Below the pieces are notes generated by a model. The model was not told the DNA's origin. It saw only the letters and a program-made list of their open reading frames with translations, and ran no database searches. From a virus, in IMG/VR virus record IMGVR_UViG_3300021519_000077, positions 1 to 23,270 of that record: a DNA stretch of 23,270 bases; one strand, given 5' to 3'. Each line of letters begins with the position of its first letter. Position 1 is the first letter of the stretch. Below are positions 5,161-13,475 of the stretch, piece after piece. Made by a program: the position numbers and the translations under genes.

Positions 5161-5366
5161 TATTTAACAGTAAAGTAATGAGAGAAAAACCCTACAAAAC
5201 TAGAAAGTGCAGAGACAAATATCATACCAGCCCATAATGAGCCTTTAGATCGTTCTGCCATTGCTAATAGTGTTTTTACATCAGCACGCAATTCAGAGAT
5301 TTCTTTTTCCATAGTCTCTACCTTGTGCCACATAACACCAACTTTTATAGGGTCTATTTCTGCCAT
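5160..5366 (-). CDS. XhlA-like small membrane protein (coiled coil plus C-terminal TM)
   Basis: The 68-aa protein has an N-terminal charged coil (KVETMEKEISELRADVKTLL) and one C-terminal hydrophobic segment (about 43-64, SLWAGMIFVSALSSFVGFF). This is the layout of the XhlA/hemolysin family, small tail-anchored proteins in phage lysis modules that cooperate with holins. It opens the five-gene lysis cassette just after the S74 fibre gene (13-bp gap). Family assignment rests on architecture rather than a distinctive motif. A weak GAAAG precedes the start. Confidence 0.7.
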   Translation of the reverse strand: MAEIDPIKVGVMWHKVETMEKEISELRADVKTLLAMAERSKGSLWAGMIFVSALSSFVGFFSHYFTVK

Positions 5367-5379
5367 ATCAACTTTCTAA

Positions 5380-6348
5380 TTAAGGATGACTTGCTTTGTA
5401 AGCATCAAATTCTGTTTTTAATTCTTGAATTGCTTTAATAAGCATAGGGACAAAAACAGAGTATTTAACTGACTTTGTTGTTGTACCAAGGTCATTTCCT
5501 TCATTATCTTTATCAGGTGTTTCATCAATCATTGATGGAAATACAGTTTCTAATTCTTGAGCAACAACACCAATTTGTTTTATTGTGCTATTAATTAAAT
5601 TGTAGTTACGAACTTTTACTTGCATTAAATTAGCAAGTTTTGGTGTAGCATCAACAATATTTTCTTTTAGTTTAATATCTGATAATGAACCATAACTATT
5701 ATTTGAGTTTAAAACATTACCATTGCCAAGAACTTTAAAAGTAACTCCAACGCCACTTAATGCACCTGTAATATAAGTTGAAGCAGTATCATTACAATTA
5801 GCACCTAGATAAAAAGCACCAGCAGCATCACCACTTACATTATGTGCATTTTGGAAAGTAGCAACTACTGAAGTATCTGCTGTGTTGTAAGCAGCTAATC
5901 TTGTTCCAGAATCAGTAGCAGTTGTTCTACCTATTAATAAAATACCACTAGAGTCTATACGCATCCGTTCTGTAGAATTAGTGCTAAATCCTAAAGTATT
6001 TGTTGTTGGTAAAAACATTCCATTAGTTGCTACTGTTGAGCCTGATGGAATAAATCTAGTTGCTGTATTTGTGCCACCAGTTGTTAAGTTTGTACCATCA
6101 AAAGTTAAATTAGCACTACCAGCTAATGATCCACTTGAATTGTATTGAACTTGTGTAGTTGAACCACCTATTGAGCCTGTGCTTTTAGTAGCTAATACTT
6201 GAACTACTCCACTAGAATCTTTGTAATATAACTTTCCATCATTTGTGTTTATAGCAAGTTCGCCAGAGACAAGATTAGCTGCAGTAGGAACTGCACTTGC
6301 AGTCGTAGAATAATACAGACTTATCGGTGTATAGTTAGTCTGAGCCAT
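5380..6348 (-). CDS. Tail fibre/spike with C-terminal S74 intramolecular chaperone
   Basis: The N-terminus (about 1-55: a TPISLYYSTTASAVPTAANL stretch, then GELAINTNDGKLYYKDS) is a common phage fibre module. The middle is Gly/Ser/Thr/Asn-rich beta sequence with FDGTNLTTGG and ERMRIDSSGILLIG. Residues about 221-322 form a peptidase S74 chaperone: SLSDIKLKENI with the expected serine and lysine, VRNYNLI, IGVVAQELETVFP and a C-terminal helix. Such domains trimerise the fibre and then cut themselves off. The protein probably contacts the host surface. Its ribosome binding site GGAGG (6358-6362) lies in the last codons of the previous gene, and the start overlaps that stop (TAATG). Confidence 0.85.
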   Translation of the reverse strand: MAQTNYTPISLYYSTTASAVPTAANLVSGELAINTNDGKLYYKDSSGVVQVLATKSTGSIGGSTTQVQYNSSGSLAGSANLTFDGTNLTTGGTNTATRFIPSGSTVATNGMFLPTTNTLGFSTNSTERMRIDSSGILLIGRTTATDSGTRLAAYNTADTSVVATFQNAHNVSGDAAGAFYLGANCNDTASTYITGALSGVGVTFKVLGNGNVLNSNNSYGSLSDIKLKENIVDATPKLANLMQVKVRNYNLINSTIKQIGVVAQELETVFPSMIDETPDKDNEGNDLGTTTKSVKYSVFVPMLIKAIQELKTEFDAYKASHP

Positions 6349-6587
6349 TAGAATGATCCTCCAAAGATGCCTGTTACGGCTGTTATAGTTCCTGCATTTG
6401 TTATGTTATTTCCACCCATTGCAAGATTTCCTGTCATTGGTGTTTGACCATCACTTGCTATTGATCCTGTTAATGCACTTGCAATATCGTTTAATGTCGT
6501 ATTTGCCCATGTACTTGATATTGTAGTACCTGTTACTACAGGATTGCCTGCTGGTAACGAATATGTACCCGATCCATTGCGTGACAT
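6348..6587 (-). CDS. Short fibre-associated protein, 79 aa
   Basis: The sequence begins MSRNGSGTYSLPAGNPVVTG and continues with a TWANTTLNDIASALT segment, DGQTPMTGNLAMGGNNI, and ends GTITAVTGIFGGSF. It is a conserved small protein seen next to podovirus fibre genes, probably an N-terminal-type fibre module or attachment piece. The last residues nearly match the end of the 464-aa fibre-like protein at 20767 (TGIFGGTF). The GGA GGA codons of that peptide form the ribosome binding site of the S74 fibre. Its own start follows AAGGAGAATAGATA. Function is inferred from neighbours. Confidence 0.7.
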   Translation of the reverse strand: MSRNGSGTYSLPAGNPVVTGTTISSTWANTTLNDIASALTGSIASDGQTPMTGNLAMGGNNITNAGTITAVTGIFGGSF

Positions 6588-6590
6588 TAT

Positions 6591-8141
6591 CTATTCTCCT
6601 TGCGTTGTTTGTTGTAAGGATGTACCTTGATTTAATAACCTTACTAAATTTCTTTGTTCAGGAGTTAAGTTTACTCGTGATTGTAAATCAGTTCCTTTTC
6701 CACCTGATCTCATTAACTCTGCTAGTGTTTCTAGTTGATTCTTACGCATTGCTGTAGCACCTTCTCGTGCTAAACCACCAATTATAGGTACTACTGCACC
6801 ACCTAGTGCTGCTCCACCAGTACCACCAATCATTGAACCTATTGCTGCACCTGTACCACCACCCAAACTTGTATTTATAACGCTTGTAGGTGCAAATTTA
6901 CCAACAAATCGTAAAGCATTTTGAAAACTTCCACCTTTTGCAGCTTCTTCGATTGCTTTTTGTTCTTCAGCAGTAAATAAACGCATTTGTTTATTATTCT
7001 TAGCTAAGTTACGCAATTGCATAGTTAAAGAATTTTCTTCGCCTGATTGCGTATATTTAGTTTTATCTAATTCTGCTCGTTTAAGCATATCTTCAAATAC
7101 TTCTGCTTTACTCATCTTTGAATAAGTATCTCTAGCTTCTTTCCAAGCCTCTAATCCTTCTTTTGATCCACTTTTAATTGATGATTCAGGTATGTTAGCA
7201 ACATAATTATCAAATTCATTCTTCAGTATTGTTGCTAAACGCTTTTCTTCTAAATCTGAACTCTTTTGAGCACCTTGAATAAACTTACGCAAAGTACGCA
7301 ATTCATTAAAATCTTTAGGCATTTTAACATTTTGCAATTCACTTAATGCAACATCTAATTTAGGATATAAGCGTGGATCATAGCCTTCTTGTCGTAAATC
7401 TGCACCAATAGTTTTCATGGTATTGGCAAAATCTTTGGTATTTAATACAACACCAGAATCTTTAGCTTTAGTAAATAATTCTGTTGCTTTATTAGATAAA
7501 AACTCAGCAGTCGGAGATTCAGCTATTTTAGGCAATATTTTCTTGCCAGCTTCTTCTAATGCTCTACCAGCTAAAGGAATAGCACCACCTACAGCAGTAT
7601 TTATTGCTACTGCAGGCATTCTTTCTTCAACAGAGCCAGGGGTAGTACCTAATGCAACAGTCCCACCAACTGCACCTGATCTAAGTAAATTAGGTAGTAA
7701 AGTTTGTGCTGCAGGTGCTATTTTTGATGCTACTTTAACAGCCATATTTGTAGGAATTACATAAGAACCTATTTGACCTATTGTTGATGATATAGGGTTA
7801 GCCTCACTAGCTACATTAGTCATAGCTTCACCATATTGCGTAATTGGCTTGCCATATTTAGGACTAACTAACTCAGTTAAAGCACCTACATTTTTAATAG
7901 TTTCACCACCCAAACCAGCAATCATTCCACCCATTACTTTTTTGGATTCAGGTATAAATGCTAATGCTTCTCTTAAATTTGCCTCATAAGGGTTTACTTC
8001 TTTATTTTCATCAGTTTTAGCACTTGGATTATATAATCTTTGTGCTTGAGCAATAATCTCACTATTACTAGCACCCTCTGGCCCAATAATCTGTATTTCT
8101 TTACCATCAGGTGCAACTACTGTATAAATTTTTTCTTTCAT
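6591..8141 (-). CDS. Putative internal virion/DNA-ejection protein with glycine zipper
   Basis: ATG at 8141 (516 aa) is chosen over an in-frame ATG at 8153: it has GGAGGG at ideal spacing and forms an ATGA overlap with the previous gene. The protein begins with YTVVAPDGKEIQIIGPEGAS, a short domain common at the N-terminus of phage virion proteins. A long helical region follows (LRTLRKFIQGAQKSSDLEEK, EAWKEARDTYSKMSKAEVFE, RLFTAEEQKAIEEAAKG) that I recall from other phage ejection-type proteins. A Gly/Ala-rich membrane-like stretch sits near 424-457 (GTGAAIGSMIGGTGGAALGG). Membrane-active ejection proteins often carry such segments. No enzymatic motif is seen. The role is inferred. Confidence 0.65.
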   Translation of the reverse strand: MKEKIYTVVAPDGKEIQIIGPEGASNSEIIAQAQRLYNPSAKTDENKEVNPYEANLREALAFIPESKKVMGGMIAGLGGETIKNVGALTELVSPKYGKPITQYGEAMTNVASEANPISSTIGQIGSYVIPTNMAVKVASKIAPAAQTLLPNLLRSGAVGGTVALGTTPGSVEERMPAVAINTAVGGAIPLAGRALEEAGKKILPKIAESPTAEFLSNKATELFTKAKDSGVVLNTKDFANTMKTIGADLRQEGYDPRLYPKLDVALSELQNVKMPKDFNELRTLRKFIQGAQKSSDLEEKRLATILKNEFDNYVANIPESSIKSGSKEGLEAWKEARDTYSKMSKAEVFEDMLKRAELDKTKYTQSGEENSLTMQLRNLAKNNKQMRLFTAEEQKAIEEAAKGGSFQNALRFVGKFAPTSVINTSLGGGTGAAIGSMIGGTGGAALGGAVVPIIGGLAREGATAMRKNQLETLAELMRSGGKGTDLQSRVNLTPEQRNLVRLLNQGTSLQQTTQGE

Positions 8142-9460
8142 TTTACCCTCCATACACTCGCATCAGGCATAGGTGGAACAGTATAAATTGGTACAACACC
8201 TGAAGTATTTGGGTCTTTTCTTAATACATCTAACCTATTTTCATGTTGTTTATAGGTATATTCTGCTGCTCGTTTTGCAGCGTTTGCAAGTATTCTTAGT
8301 TCTGCTGATGTAAAGTCTATTTTTCCACTCATTGCTTGTTCAGCTAAATTACTTTCACCTTGAGTAATAGCACCCTCACCACGCATTTGTTGTCTGCCTT
8401 GCAATGTTAATTGTGCCAAACTTTGTATTGCTACTCGTGTATTTGCTAACTTCTCTTGTGAGTCTTTCCCTGCTATTCCTAACGCATCGCCTACTTGAGT
8501 CAAAGCTACCTTAACATTAGCACCAGTACCAGTAAACACTTTATTAGAATCTATTGCAGCAATTAAACGATTAGAAGTATCTATTTGCTTAACTGCATTT
8601 TCTGCTTGTTCCATTGATTTAGTTAATATTGGCCCGACTTCGCTAATTATAGATTTACCCATATTTACAGATGGGTTAAATGTTACAGGAGATGCACCAG
8701 CTTTGCGTTTTTCTATTTCGTCAGCTTGTATTTTCTTATCTATTGCAGCTAGTTGTTGTGCAGTATATTGTGCTGGATCAGTACCAAAACCTAATTTCAT
8801 TCCTGCTGATTTAATATCAGGTGGAAATGTCTCTCTTTTAACATTACCTTGTCCGATAGTTTCTGTTTGTCCTGTTCTAGGATTTATTTGTTGTCTAATG
8901 CCACCCTCAGTTAAAGTAAATGGCTTTAATTGCTCTTGAACTTGTGCAATTAGTGTTGGATTACCTGTGGACTGTGCATATTTAAGAGCCTCTAGTAAAT
9001 TACCTTTAACTTCTGTACCTTTTACAGCCTCTTGTGCAGGGTTTACAGCAAAGTTAGGTAATAAGTTACCCATGTCATCTCTTGAAACCATAGCATTTGG
9101 TGCAACTCGTTCACCTGTTGGTGTTGTTATAGTCTCAGGCATTGCCTCAACATCAGGAGTGCCAGCCTTACCATACATTAAATCTGTAAACTTATTAGCT
9201 TGCTCTGTTTGTTGTCCACGAATAAGATTAGCCAACTTAGCTTGTTTACTTTCGACATCTTCCCCTGCTTGCCTACCCATATAAGCATTAGCTAAAGGTG
9301 CTAACTGTTGTAATAAACTAGGTGCAACATAACGACCACTTACCATTTGTCCTTGTGGTTGTTCTAATGCCCTTGATTGCAATAAATCTGCAAGTTTCTT
9401 CTGTCTTTCAAGAGCCAATATCTCAGGTGCATTTTGATCAAGATAGGGAGATTGTGCCAT
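8138..9460 (-). CDS. Putative internal virion protein, 440 aa
   Basis: The N-terminus (about 1-95) is strongly helical and Q/L/A-rich, with LERQKKLADLLQSRALEQPQ and GRYVAPSLLQQLAPLANAYM, a pattern I recall from ejection-region proteins of related podoviruses. The middle is Pro/Thr/Gly-rich and the C-terminal half helical, with TRVAIQSLAQLTLQGRQQMR, a GEGAITQGESNLAEQAMSG segment and EYTYKQHENRLDVLRKDP. No transmembrane helix or enzyme motif is evident. GAGGACAGCATA precedes the ATG. It overlaps both neighbours (TAATG upstream, ATGA downstream), so all four large virion genes appear translationally linked. A role in DNA ejection or the internal core is inferred from position. Confidence 0.65.
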   Translation of the reverse strand: MAQSPYLDQNAPEILALERQKKLADLLQSRALEQPQGQMVSGRYVAPSLLQQLAPLANAYMGRQAGEDVESKQAKLANLIRGQQTEQANKFTDLMYGKAGTPDVEAMPETITTPTGERVAPNAMVSRDDMGNLLPNFAVNPAQEAVKGTEVKGNLLEALKYAQSTGNPTLIAQVQEQLKPFTLTEGGIRQQINPRTGQTETIGQGNVKRETFPPDIKSAGMKLGFGTDPAQYTAQQLAAIDKKIQADEIEKRKAGASPVTFNPSVNMGKSIISEVGPILTKSMEQAENAVKQIDTSNRLIAAIDSNKVFTGTGANVKVALTQVGDALGIAGKDSQEKLANTRVAIQSLAQLTLQGRQQMRGEGAITQGESNLAEQAMSGKIDFTSAELRILANAAKRAAEYTYKQHENRLDVLRKDPNTSGVVPIYTVPPMPDASVWRVK

Positions 9461-11598
9461 TATGCTGTCCTCAATAATTTTACTAGTGCGTTTGTATCTT
9501 GCACAGGTGTTGCTTGTTGTCCAAAGTTAAATGGATTTGCTTGTTTATAAATAGGGGGTAATGCTGTCTGTGGCATTTGTGAGCCTCTAAGAATATTTGC
9601 TAAATTAGACTGTTGTTGCGTTGCTATTGCTTTAGGTAACGCACTAGGAGTAGATTTTAATATATTACTTAGTATTTTAGGTGTTGTTAAAGGTGCTGTT
9701 TCATCAGGTTGTAAAGGGAAATCTTCTTCAAATGGCTCGTAAGGAAGTGGAAAATTTTCCTCAAATGGTACATAAGGTCTTTCACCTGTAACTGTTAATT
9801 CCCCTGCACTTAAATCAGGATTCTTAAAGCCTATATCCATTCCAGTTGTATCAAATGGTACATCAAGACCACCTAAATCTGTAGGTACTCCTGTATAGCC
9901 TCCTAAGTTTGTTCCTAGATTAGTTGGAATATTATCAAAGCCACCTAAATCATTTCCTCCTATAGTTGAAATATTGTCAAAACCACCTAAATTACTACCA
10001 ACCACGCTAGGTTGAAAATCTAATCCACTTAAATCAGTTGAAATATAAGGTGTAATTTCACCTAAATTAGTAGGGATATTAGTTAAATTATTAGGTAAAT
10101 AAGCACTAGGATCATACTTAGGTGATACATCTAAAGTAGGAAAAGTAGGACTTGCATCAAAATATGGTGTTGCATCAGGTGTGCCAATAGTTACATTTTC
10201 AGGTGCTACATCAATTAAGCCTGGATCTAAATAAGCCTCATTCTGTAAATCTTTAGGAACATTAGGCAATCCGTATGACTCGTCTACTGTTGCATTACCT
10301 AATTCAACTGTAGGATTTGATGCCACATCTATAGTTGGCCCTGTCAATTCTGTAGGGTTCTCAAATGCTCTTACTAAATCTGCTAATCGTGTTGCATCGT
10401 CAGAACTAGCCAAGTTGGTCATTGCTTGACCTGTATACATATCATCGGCTGTTAATGGGTCTGCACCACCAGCACCACCTAGACCATAAGATAACGCTGC
10501 ACTTGTTGCTAACCCTAAAGGATTAAATTGACCATCTATTCCTTGTTTTAATGCACCTAATCCTGTATTTAAAGCTATATTGCCACCAACAGTTCCAAGT
10601 CCTGTAGCACTTCCTAACGCTGCACCAGCACCTAATGCTGTAGCACCAAGACCACCTATTGTTATTAAGCCTTTAAGACTGTCTTTAATAAAGTTTAAGC
10701 TATTATTTGCATGACTACCATATTGAGATTGTTGTTCACTAGTGATTGGATTTACAAAACCATTAGGGTCTGTAGATACATAATTATTAAAATATCCACT
10801 TGAGTTAGGATCGGCTGCAACTATATTAAAAATACCTTTACTTGCATCAATAGCAGTTATATTTGGTTGTACTACTTGACCTGTTCTTGAATCAACAACA
10901 TTATATTCATTACTTTGCCTACCCATTACATCAGGTGCAGTAGATGGAACTATCATTAATTGACCAGTATTTATTTGATCAATTATTCTTTTTTGGTCTG
11001 GATTACCTTCGTTAAAAGTATTTATTCCTTGTCCAACAGGTGTTTCTCTTGTTTGTACAAAGTTCTTTGGATTATTGTAATAAGCATCTATTACTTCGGC
11101 TGGTGCATATTGAAAATATCCTGCAGGATAATCTTCAGTTGCATCTTTTATTGTTTTACCATACCCAGCTTTTTGCTTAATTTCTTCAGTATAATCTGCA
11201 CCTGTGCCCATTACTAAAGGTTTATATTCATTAAACCCTTGTTGTTGGAGGTATTCTTCTAAAGACTTAGGTGTTGGTAAAGCAACTGGCTGTGGTGCTT
11301 GAGGTTGTGGTGCTTGTGGTGTTGGTTGTGGTGTTGGTTGTGCTACTACAGGCTCAGGTGTGGGTTGTGGTGTTGGTTGCTGAATATCATAATAACTTTG
11401 TATTAAATCAGTAGGTGCTCTTTGAAAATAATTATAGGCTTCGCCACCTTCCCAATCTGGATGATTTCTATCCATTCTAAGCATACGACCATATTCCATG
11501 CCAGGCTGATTTGTTTGCCCACCATTTTCATCGAATTGGACATCTTGCATCCTAGCAATGTCATAGCCTTGCTGTCGTAGGTATTCTTCTAATGTCAT
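9460..11598 (-). CDS. Large virion protein with N-terminal tandem duplication, 712 aa
   Basis: Residues 2-71 and 111-175 are diverged copies of one domain: each starts LEEYL(R/Q)QQG(Y/F) and ends YFQ(R/Y)AP-(T/A)-(D/E)-(L/V)-I-x-(S/A)-YY. They are joined by a Pro/Gln/Thr linker (about 72-110). A Gly/Ala hydrophobic stretch (about 309-345) could enter a membrane. Residues 501-580 hold NLGG/DLGG-FDN-type repeats, and PFEE(N/D)FPL occurs twice near 611-629. No enzyme signature is visible. Position between tail and ejection-type genes suggests an internal or tail-associated protein that acts during DNA entry. It abuts the upstream gene directly and has only a weak ribosome binding site. Confidence 0.6.
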   Translation of the reverse strand: MTLEEYLRQQGYDIARMQDVQFDENGGQTNQPGMEYGRMLRMDRNHPDWEGGEAYNYFQRAPTDLIQSYYDIQQPTPQPTPEPVVAQPTPQPTPQAPQPQAPQPVALPTPKSLEEYLQQQGFNEYKPLVMGTGADYTEEIKQKAGYGKTIKDATEDYPAGYFQYAPAEVIDAYYNNPKNFVQTRETPVGQGINTFNEGNPDQKRIIDQINTGQLMIVPSTAPDVMGRQSNEYNVVDSRTGQVVQPNITAIDASKGIFNIVAADPNSSGYFNNYVSTDPNGFVNPITSEQQSQYGSHANNSLNFIKDSLKGLITIGGLGATALGAGAALGSATGLGTVGGNIALNTGLGALKQGIDGQFNPLGLATSAALSYGLGGAGGADPLTADDMYTGQAMTNLASSDDATRLADLVRAFENPTELTGPTIDVASNPTVELGNATVDESYGLPNVPKDLQNEAYLDPGLIDVAPENVTIGTPDATPYFDASPTFPTLDVSPKYDPSAYLPNNLTNIPTNLGEITPYISTDLSGLDFQPSVVGSNLGGFDNISTIGGNDLGGFDNIPTNLGTNLGGYTGVPTDLGGLDVPFDTTGMDIGFKNPDLSAGELTVTGERPYVPFEENFPLPYEPFEEDFPLQPDETAPLTTPKILSNILKSTPSALPKAIATQQQSNLANILRGSQMPQTALPPIYKQANPFNFGQQATPVQDTNALVKLLRTA
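11269..11385 (-). repeat. PTPQ-repeat linker coding sequence
   Basis: On the plus strand this reads as repeated GGTGTTGGTTGTGG units. On the coding strand it gives QPTPQPTPEP, VAQPTPQPTPQ and APQPQAPQP. It joins the two duplicated domains of the 712-aa protein and is probably an extended, flexible hinge. Confidence 0.75.
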
Positions 11599-13407
11599 TT
11601 AATTACCAAATCCAAATGAACTATTAAATAAATCACTTAAATTTTGATCAGGACTTAACCCATTTGTATATAAGTTTGCTAAAGGATCAGTAGTCATTCC
11701 ACCTGTACCTGAACCATAAGTTGAACCACCTAAACCAATACTATTTAAATAACTTTGATCTCCAGTTATTTTAGGCCCTGTACCAAATAATGAGTTCCAT
11801 AAACTAGAATTACCTAATGCAGTCAAACCTTGATTACCAAGTCCTAATAATCCACCTAATGCACTATTAGCACCTGTTCCACCTAGGATTGCACTTGAGC
11901 CTAATCCACCTAATGTACTTAAAAGTGATGATCTTTGGGCTGCATCTGCATTTGCTTTAGCTATATCTGTAGCGTTTTGACTTGTATAAGCACTTAAATA
12001 ATCAGGCCCTGCTACTGCTGCTTGGTTATAAGGAGTTACATAGCCTGGTGTTGCTAAATTACGAATATTCGCTGCAGTCGTATTCTGTAGTCCTTGTGCT
12101 TGTAAACCTGTATTCATTCCACCAACAATAGCACTTGTAAGAGCATCATTTTGAGTTTGACCTTGCAATACTTTTGCACGATTGTAAGCCTCAGAGCCAG
12201 GCATAATACCTTGATTAGCTAACTGAGCATCAAGAGCCTCTCTTGCTTGAGATTGTTGTGGTGCTAACCTTTGCATGATTGCATTGGAATATGTATCGCC
12301 AGGGTTAATTCCATACATCGGATTTGCTTGCGATGCTTGTAATCCAGCTAATGAACTCTGAGTAAGTTGTTGCAACTCAGGGCTTAGATTTTGATTAGCA
12401 CTCCAAATAGGATTACCTTGAGCATCTGTACCTGTTTGTTGATAACTTAGACTTCCGTAAGGTGTTTGTTGATTAACTCGATTTGCTGAAGTTGCTTGCA
12501 ATGCACCAGCTAAATTACCTTGAGCATTAGCTTGAGCAGCTTGTACAAAAGGATTAGAAGAACTGTATTGACTTGTCTGTGGTTGCCCAAATGGTGTTTG
12601 TCCTAAGAAATTAGGTTGCACAGTTTGAGTATTTACAGGATTACTAGGTTGTTGTTGCATAGGTTGTTCAAACATCTGAGGAGGTTGTGGTGTAGGATTT
12701 AAAGCAGGAGTTGTGCTTGTAGGTAATGTTTGCGATGGAAATGTTGGTGGTTGATAACTATCATCACGCACCATTTCACCATTCACCATTTGATACCCTC
12801 GAGGAACTTGACCTGCGTTAGAGCCTTCAAAGAATGATTGCAAAGGTTTTGCTTGAGGTTGTTCCATACGAGGCATACTTAAAGGTAAAGCACTAGTGCC
12901 TTGAGGTTGTTGATAACCAATCTGTTGTATACCAATTGTATTTCCATTATTAGTTTGAGTATTTGTAGGTTGTCCCATAAAATTAGATTGTTGTGGGTAC
13001 TCGTAACTTCCACCTTCACTATTTCTTGTGCCATCAGGTAAGGTACTTGCAGGATTAAATCGACCTAAAGGTCGCCCTATTGGTGGCATATTGCCTTGAG
13101 GTTGTCCCCCTCCAACTTGATTCATTGGACTAGTGTACTGAGGTTGTTCCATAGGAGGCAACATATCATTTTGTGGTTCGAATTGATTATAGTTTAGACT
13201 AGACCAATCTTTCCAACCTTGCGTACCACCTTGATTTGCATAATTTTGCCATCCAGCAAATCTAGCTACATCACTTGGATTTTCTATATATTGTCTTTGA
13301 TTTTGATTCATAGGACTAGTATATTGAGGCTGTCCTTGTTGAGGTTGTTGTCCTAACCCCATTAACCCTTGATTTGACTGTGATGTTGCTTGATCAAATA
13401 AACCCAT
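11599..13407 (-). CDS. Gln/Pro-rich virion protein, 602 aa
   Basis: The first 280 residues are Q/P/N-rich low complexity, including two copies of QPQYTSPMNQ (26-35 and 88-97). The second half is more ordered, with NPFVQAAQANAQGNLAGALQ, RVNQQTPYGSLSYQQTG, SPELQQLTQSSLAGLQASQ and EALDAQLANQGIMPGSEAYN. This region I recall from structural proteins of many phages, usually near tail or ejection genes. A Gly/Leu/Ser-rich hydrophobic segment (about 495-545) lies near the C-terminus. AACAGGAGAGAG precedes the ATG. A 68-bp gap separates it from the upstream tail gene and may hold a promoter. Exact virion position unknown. Confidence 0.65.
   Translation of the reverse strand: MGLFDQATSQSNQGLMGLGQQPQQGQPQYTSPMNQNQRQYIENPSDVARFAGWQNYANQGGTQGWKDWSSLNYNQFEPQNDMLPPMEQPQYTSPMNQVGGGQPQGNMPPIGRPLGRFNPASTLPDGTRNSEGGSYEYPQQSNFMGQPTNTQTNNGNTIGIQQIGYQQPQGTSALPLSMPRMEQPQAKPLQSFFEGSNAGQVPRGYQMVNGEMVRDDSYQPPTFPSQTLPTSTTPALNPTPQPPQMFEQPMQQQPSNPVNTQTVQPNFLGQTPFGQPQTSQYSSSNPFVQAAQANAQGNLAGALQATSANRVNQQTPYGSLSYQQTGTDAQGNPIWSANQNLSPELQQLTQSSLAGLQASQANPMYGINPGDTYSNAIMQRLAPQQSQAREALDAQLANQGIMPGSEAYNRAKVLQGQTQNDALTSAIVGGMNTGLQAQGLQNTTAANIRNLATPGYVTPYNQAAVAGPDYLSAYTSQNATDIAKANADAAQRSSLLSTLGGLGSSAILGGTGANSALGGLLGLGNQGLTALGNSSLWNSLFGTGPKITGDQSYLNSIGLGGSTYGSGTGGMTTDPLANLYTNGLSPDQNLSDLFNSSFGFGN
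13117..13332 (-). repeat. Pair of imperfect 30-bp direct repeats
   Basis: Bases 13117-13146 and 13303-13332 match at about 26 of 30 positions by eye. They encode the two QPQYTSPMNQ copies in the 602-aa protein, so they probably reflect an internal duplication. Confidence 0.55.
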
Positions 13408-13451
13408 AACTCTCTCCTGTTAAAAGAAACCAAGTTATCGGTCTTGTACCA

Positions 13452-13457
13452 ATTATA
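13452..13457 (-). promoter_or_regulatory. Possible internal late promoter -10 box
   Basis: The minus strand carries a perfect TATAAT in the 68-bp gap before the 602-aa gene, one of the few gaps in the late operon. No convincing -35 box is seen at 16-18 bp, so it may be fortuitous or need an activator. Confidence 0.25.
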
Positions 13458-13475
13458 CTCGATTTTCTTAAAAAA

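Noticed and set aside
7417-7764. Plus-strand open frame of 115 codons
   Set aside because: It lies wholly inside the 516-aa minus-strand virion gene, has no ribosome binding site and has composition mirroring the Ala/Gly-rich gene on the other strand.
8967-9284. Plus-strand open frame of 105 codons
   Set aside because: Antisense shadow of the 440-aa virion gene with no ribosome binding site and no plausible protein features.
11269-11385. Repeated GGTGTTGGTTGTGG units resembling a CRISPR or minisatellite
   Set aside because: There are no unique spacers, and the repeats are explained by the PTPQ codons of the linker.
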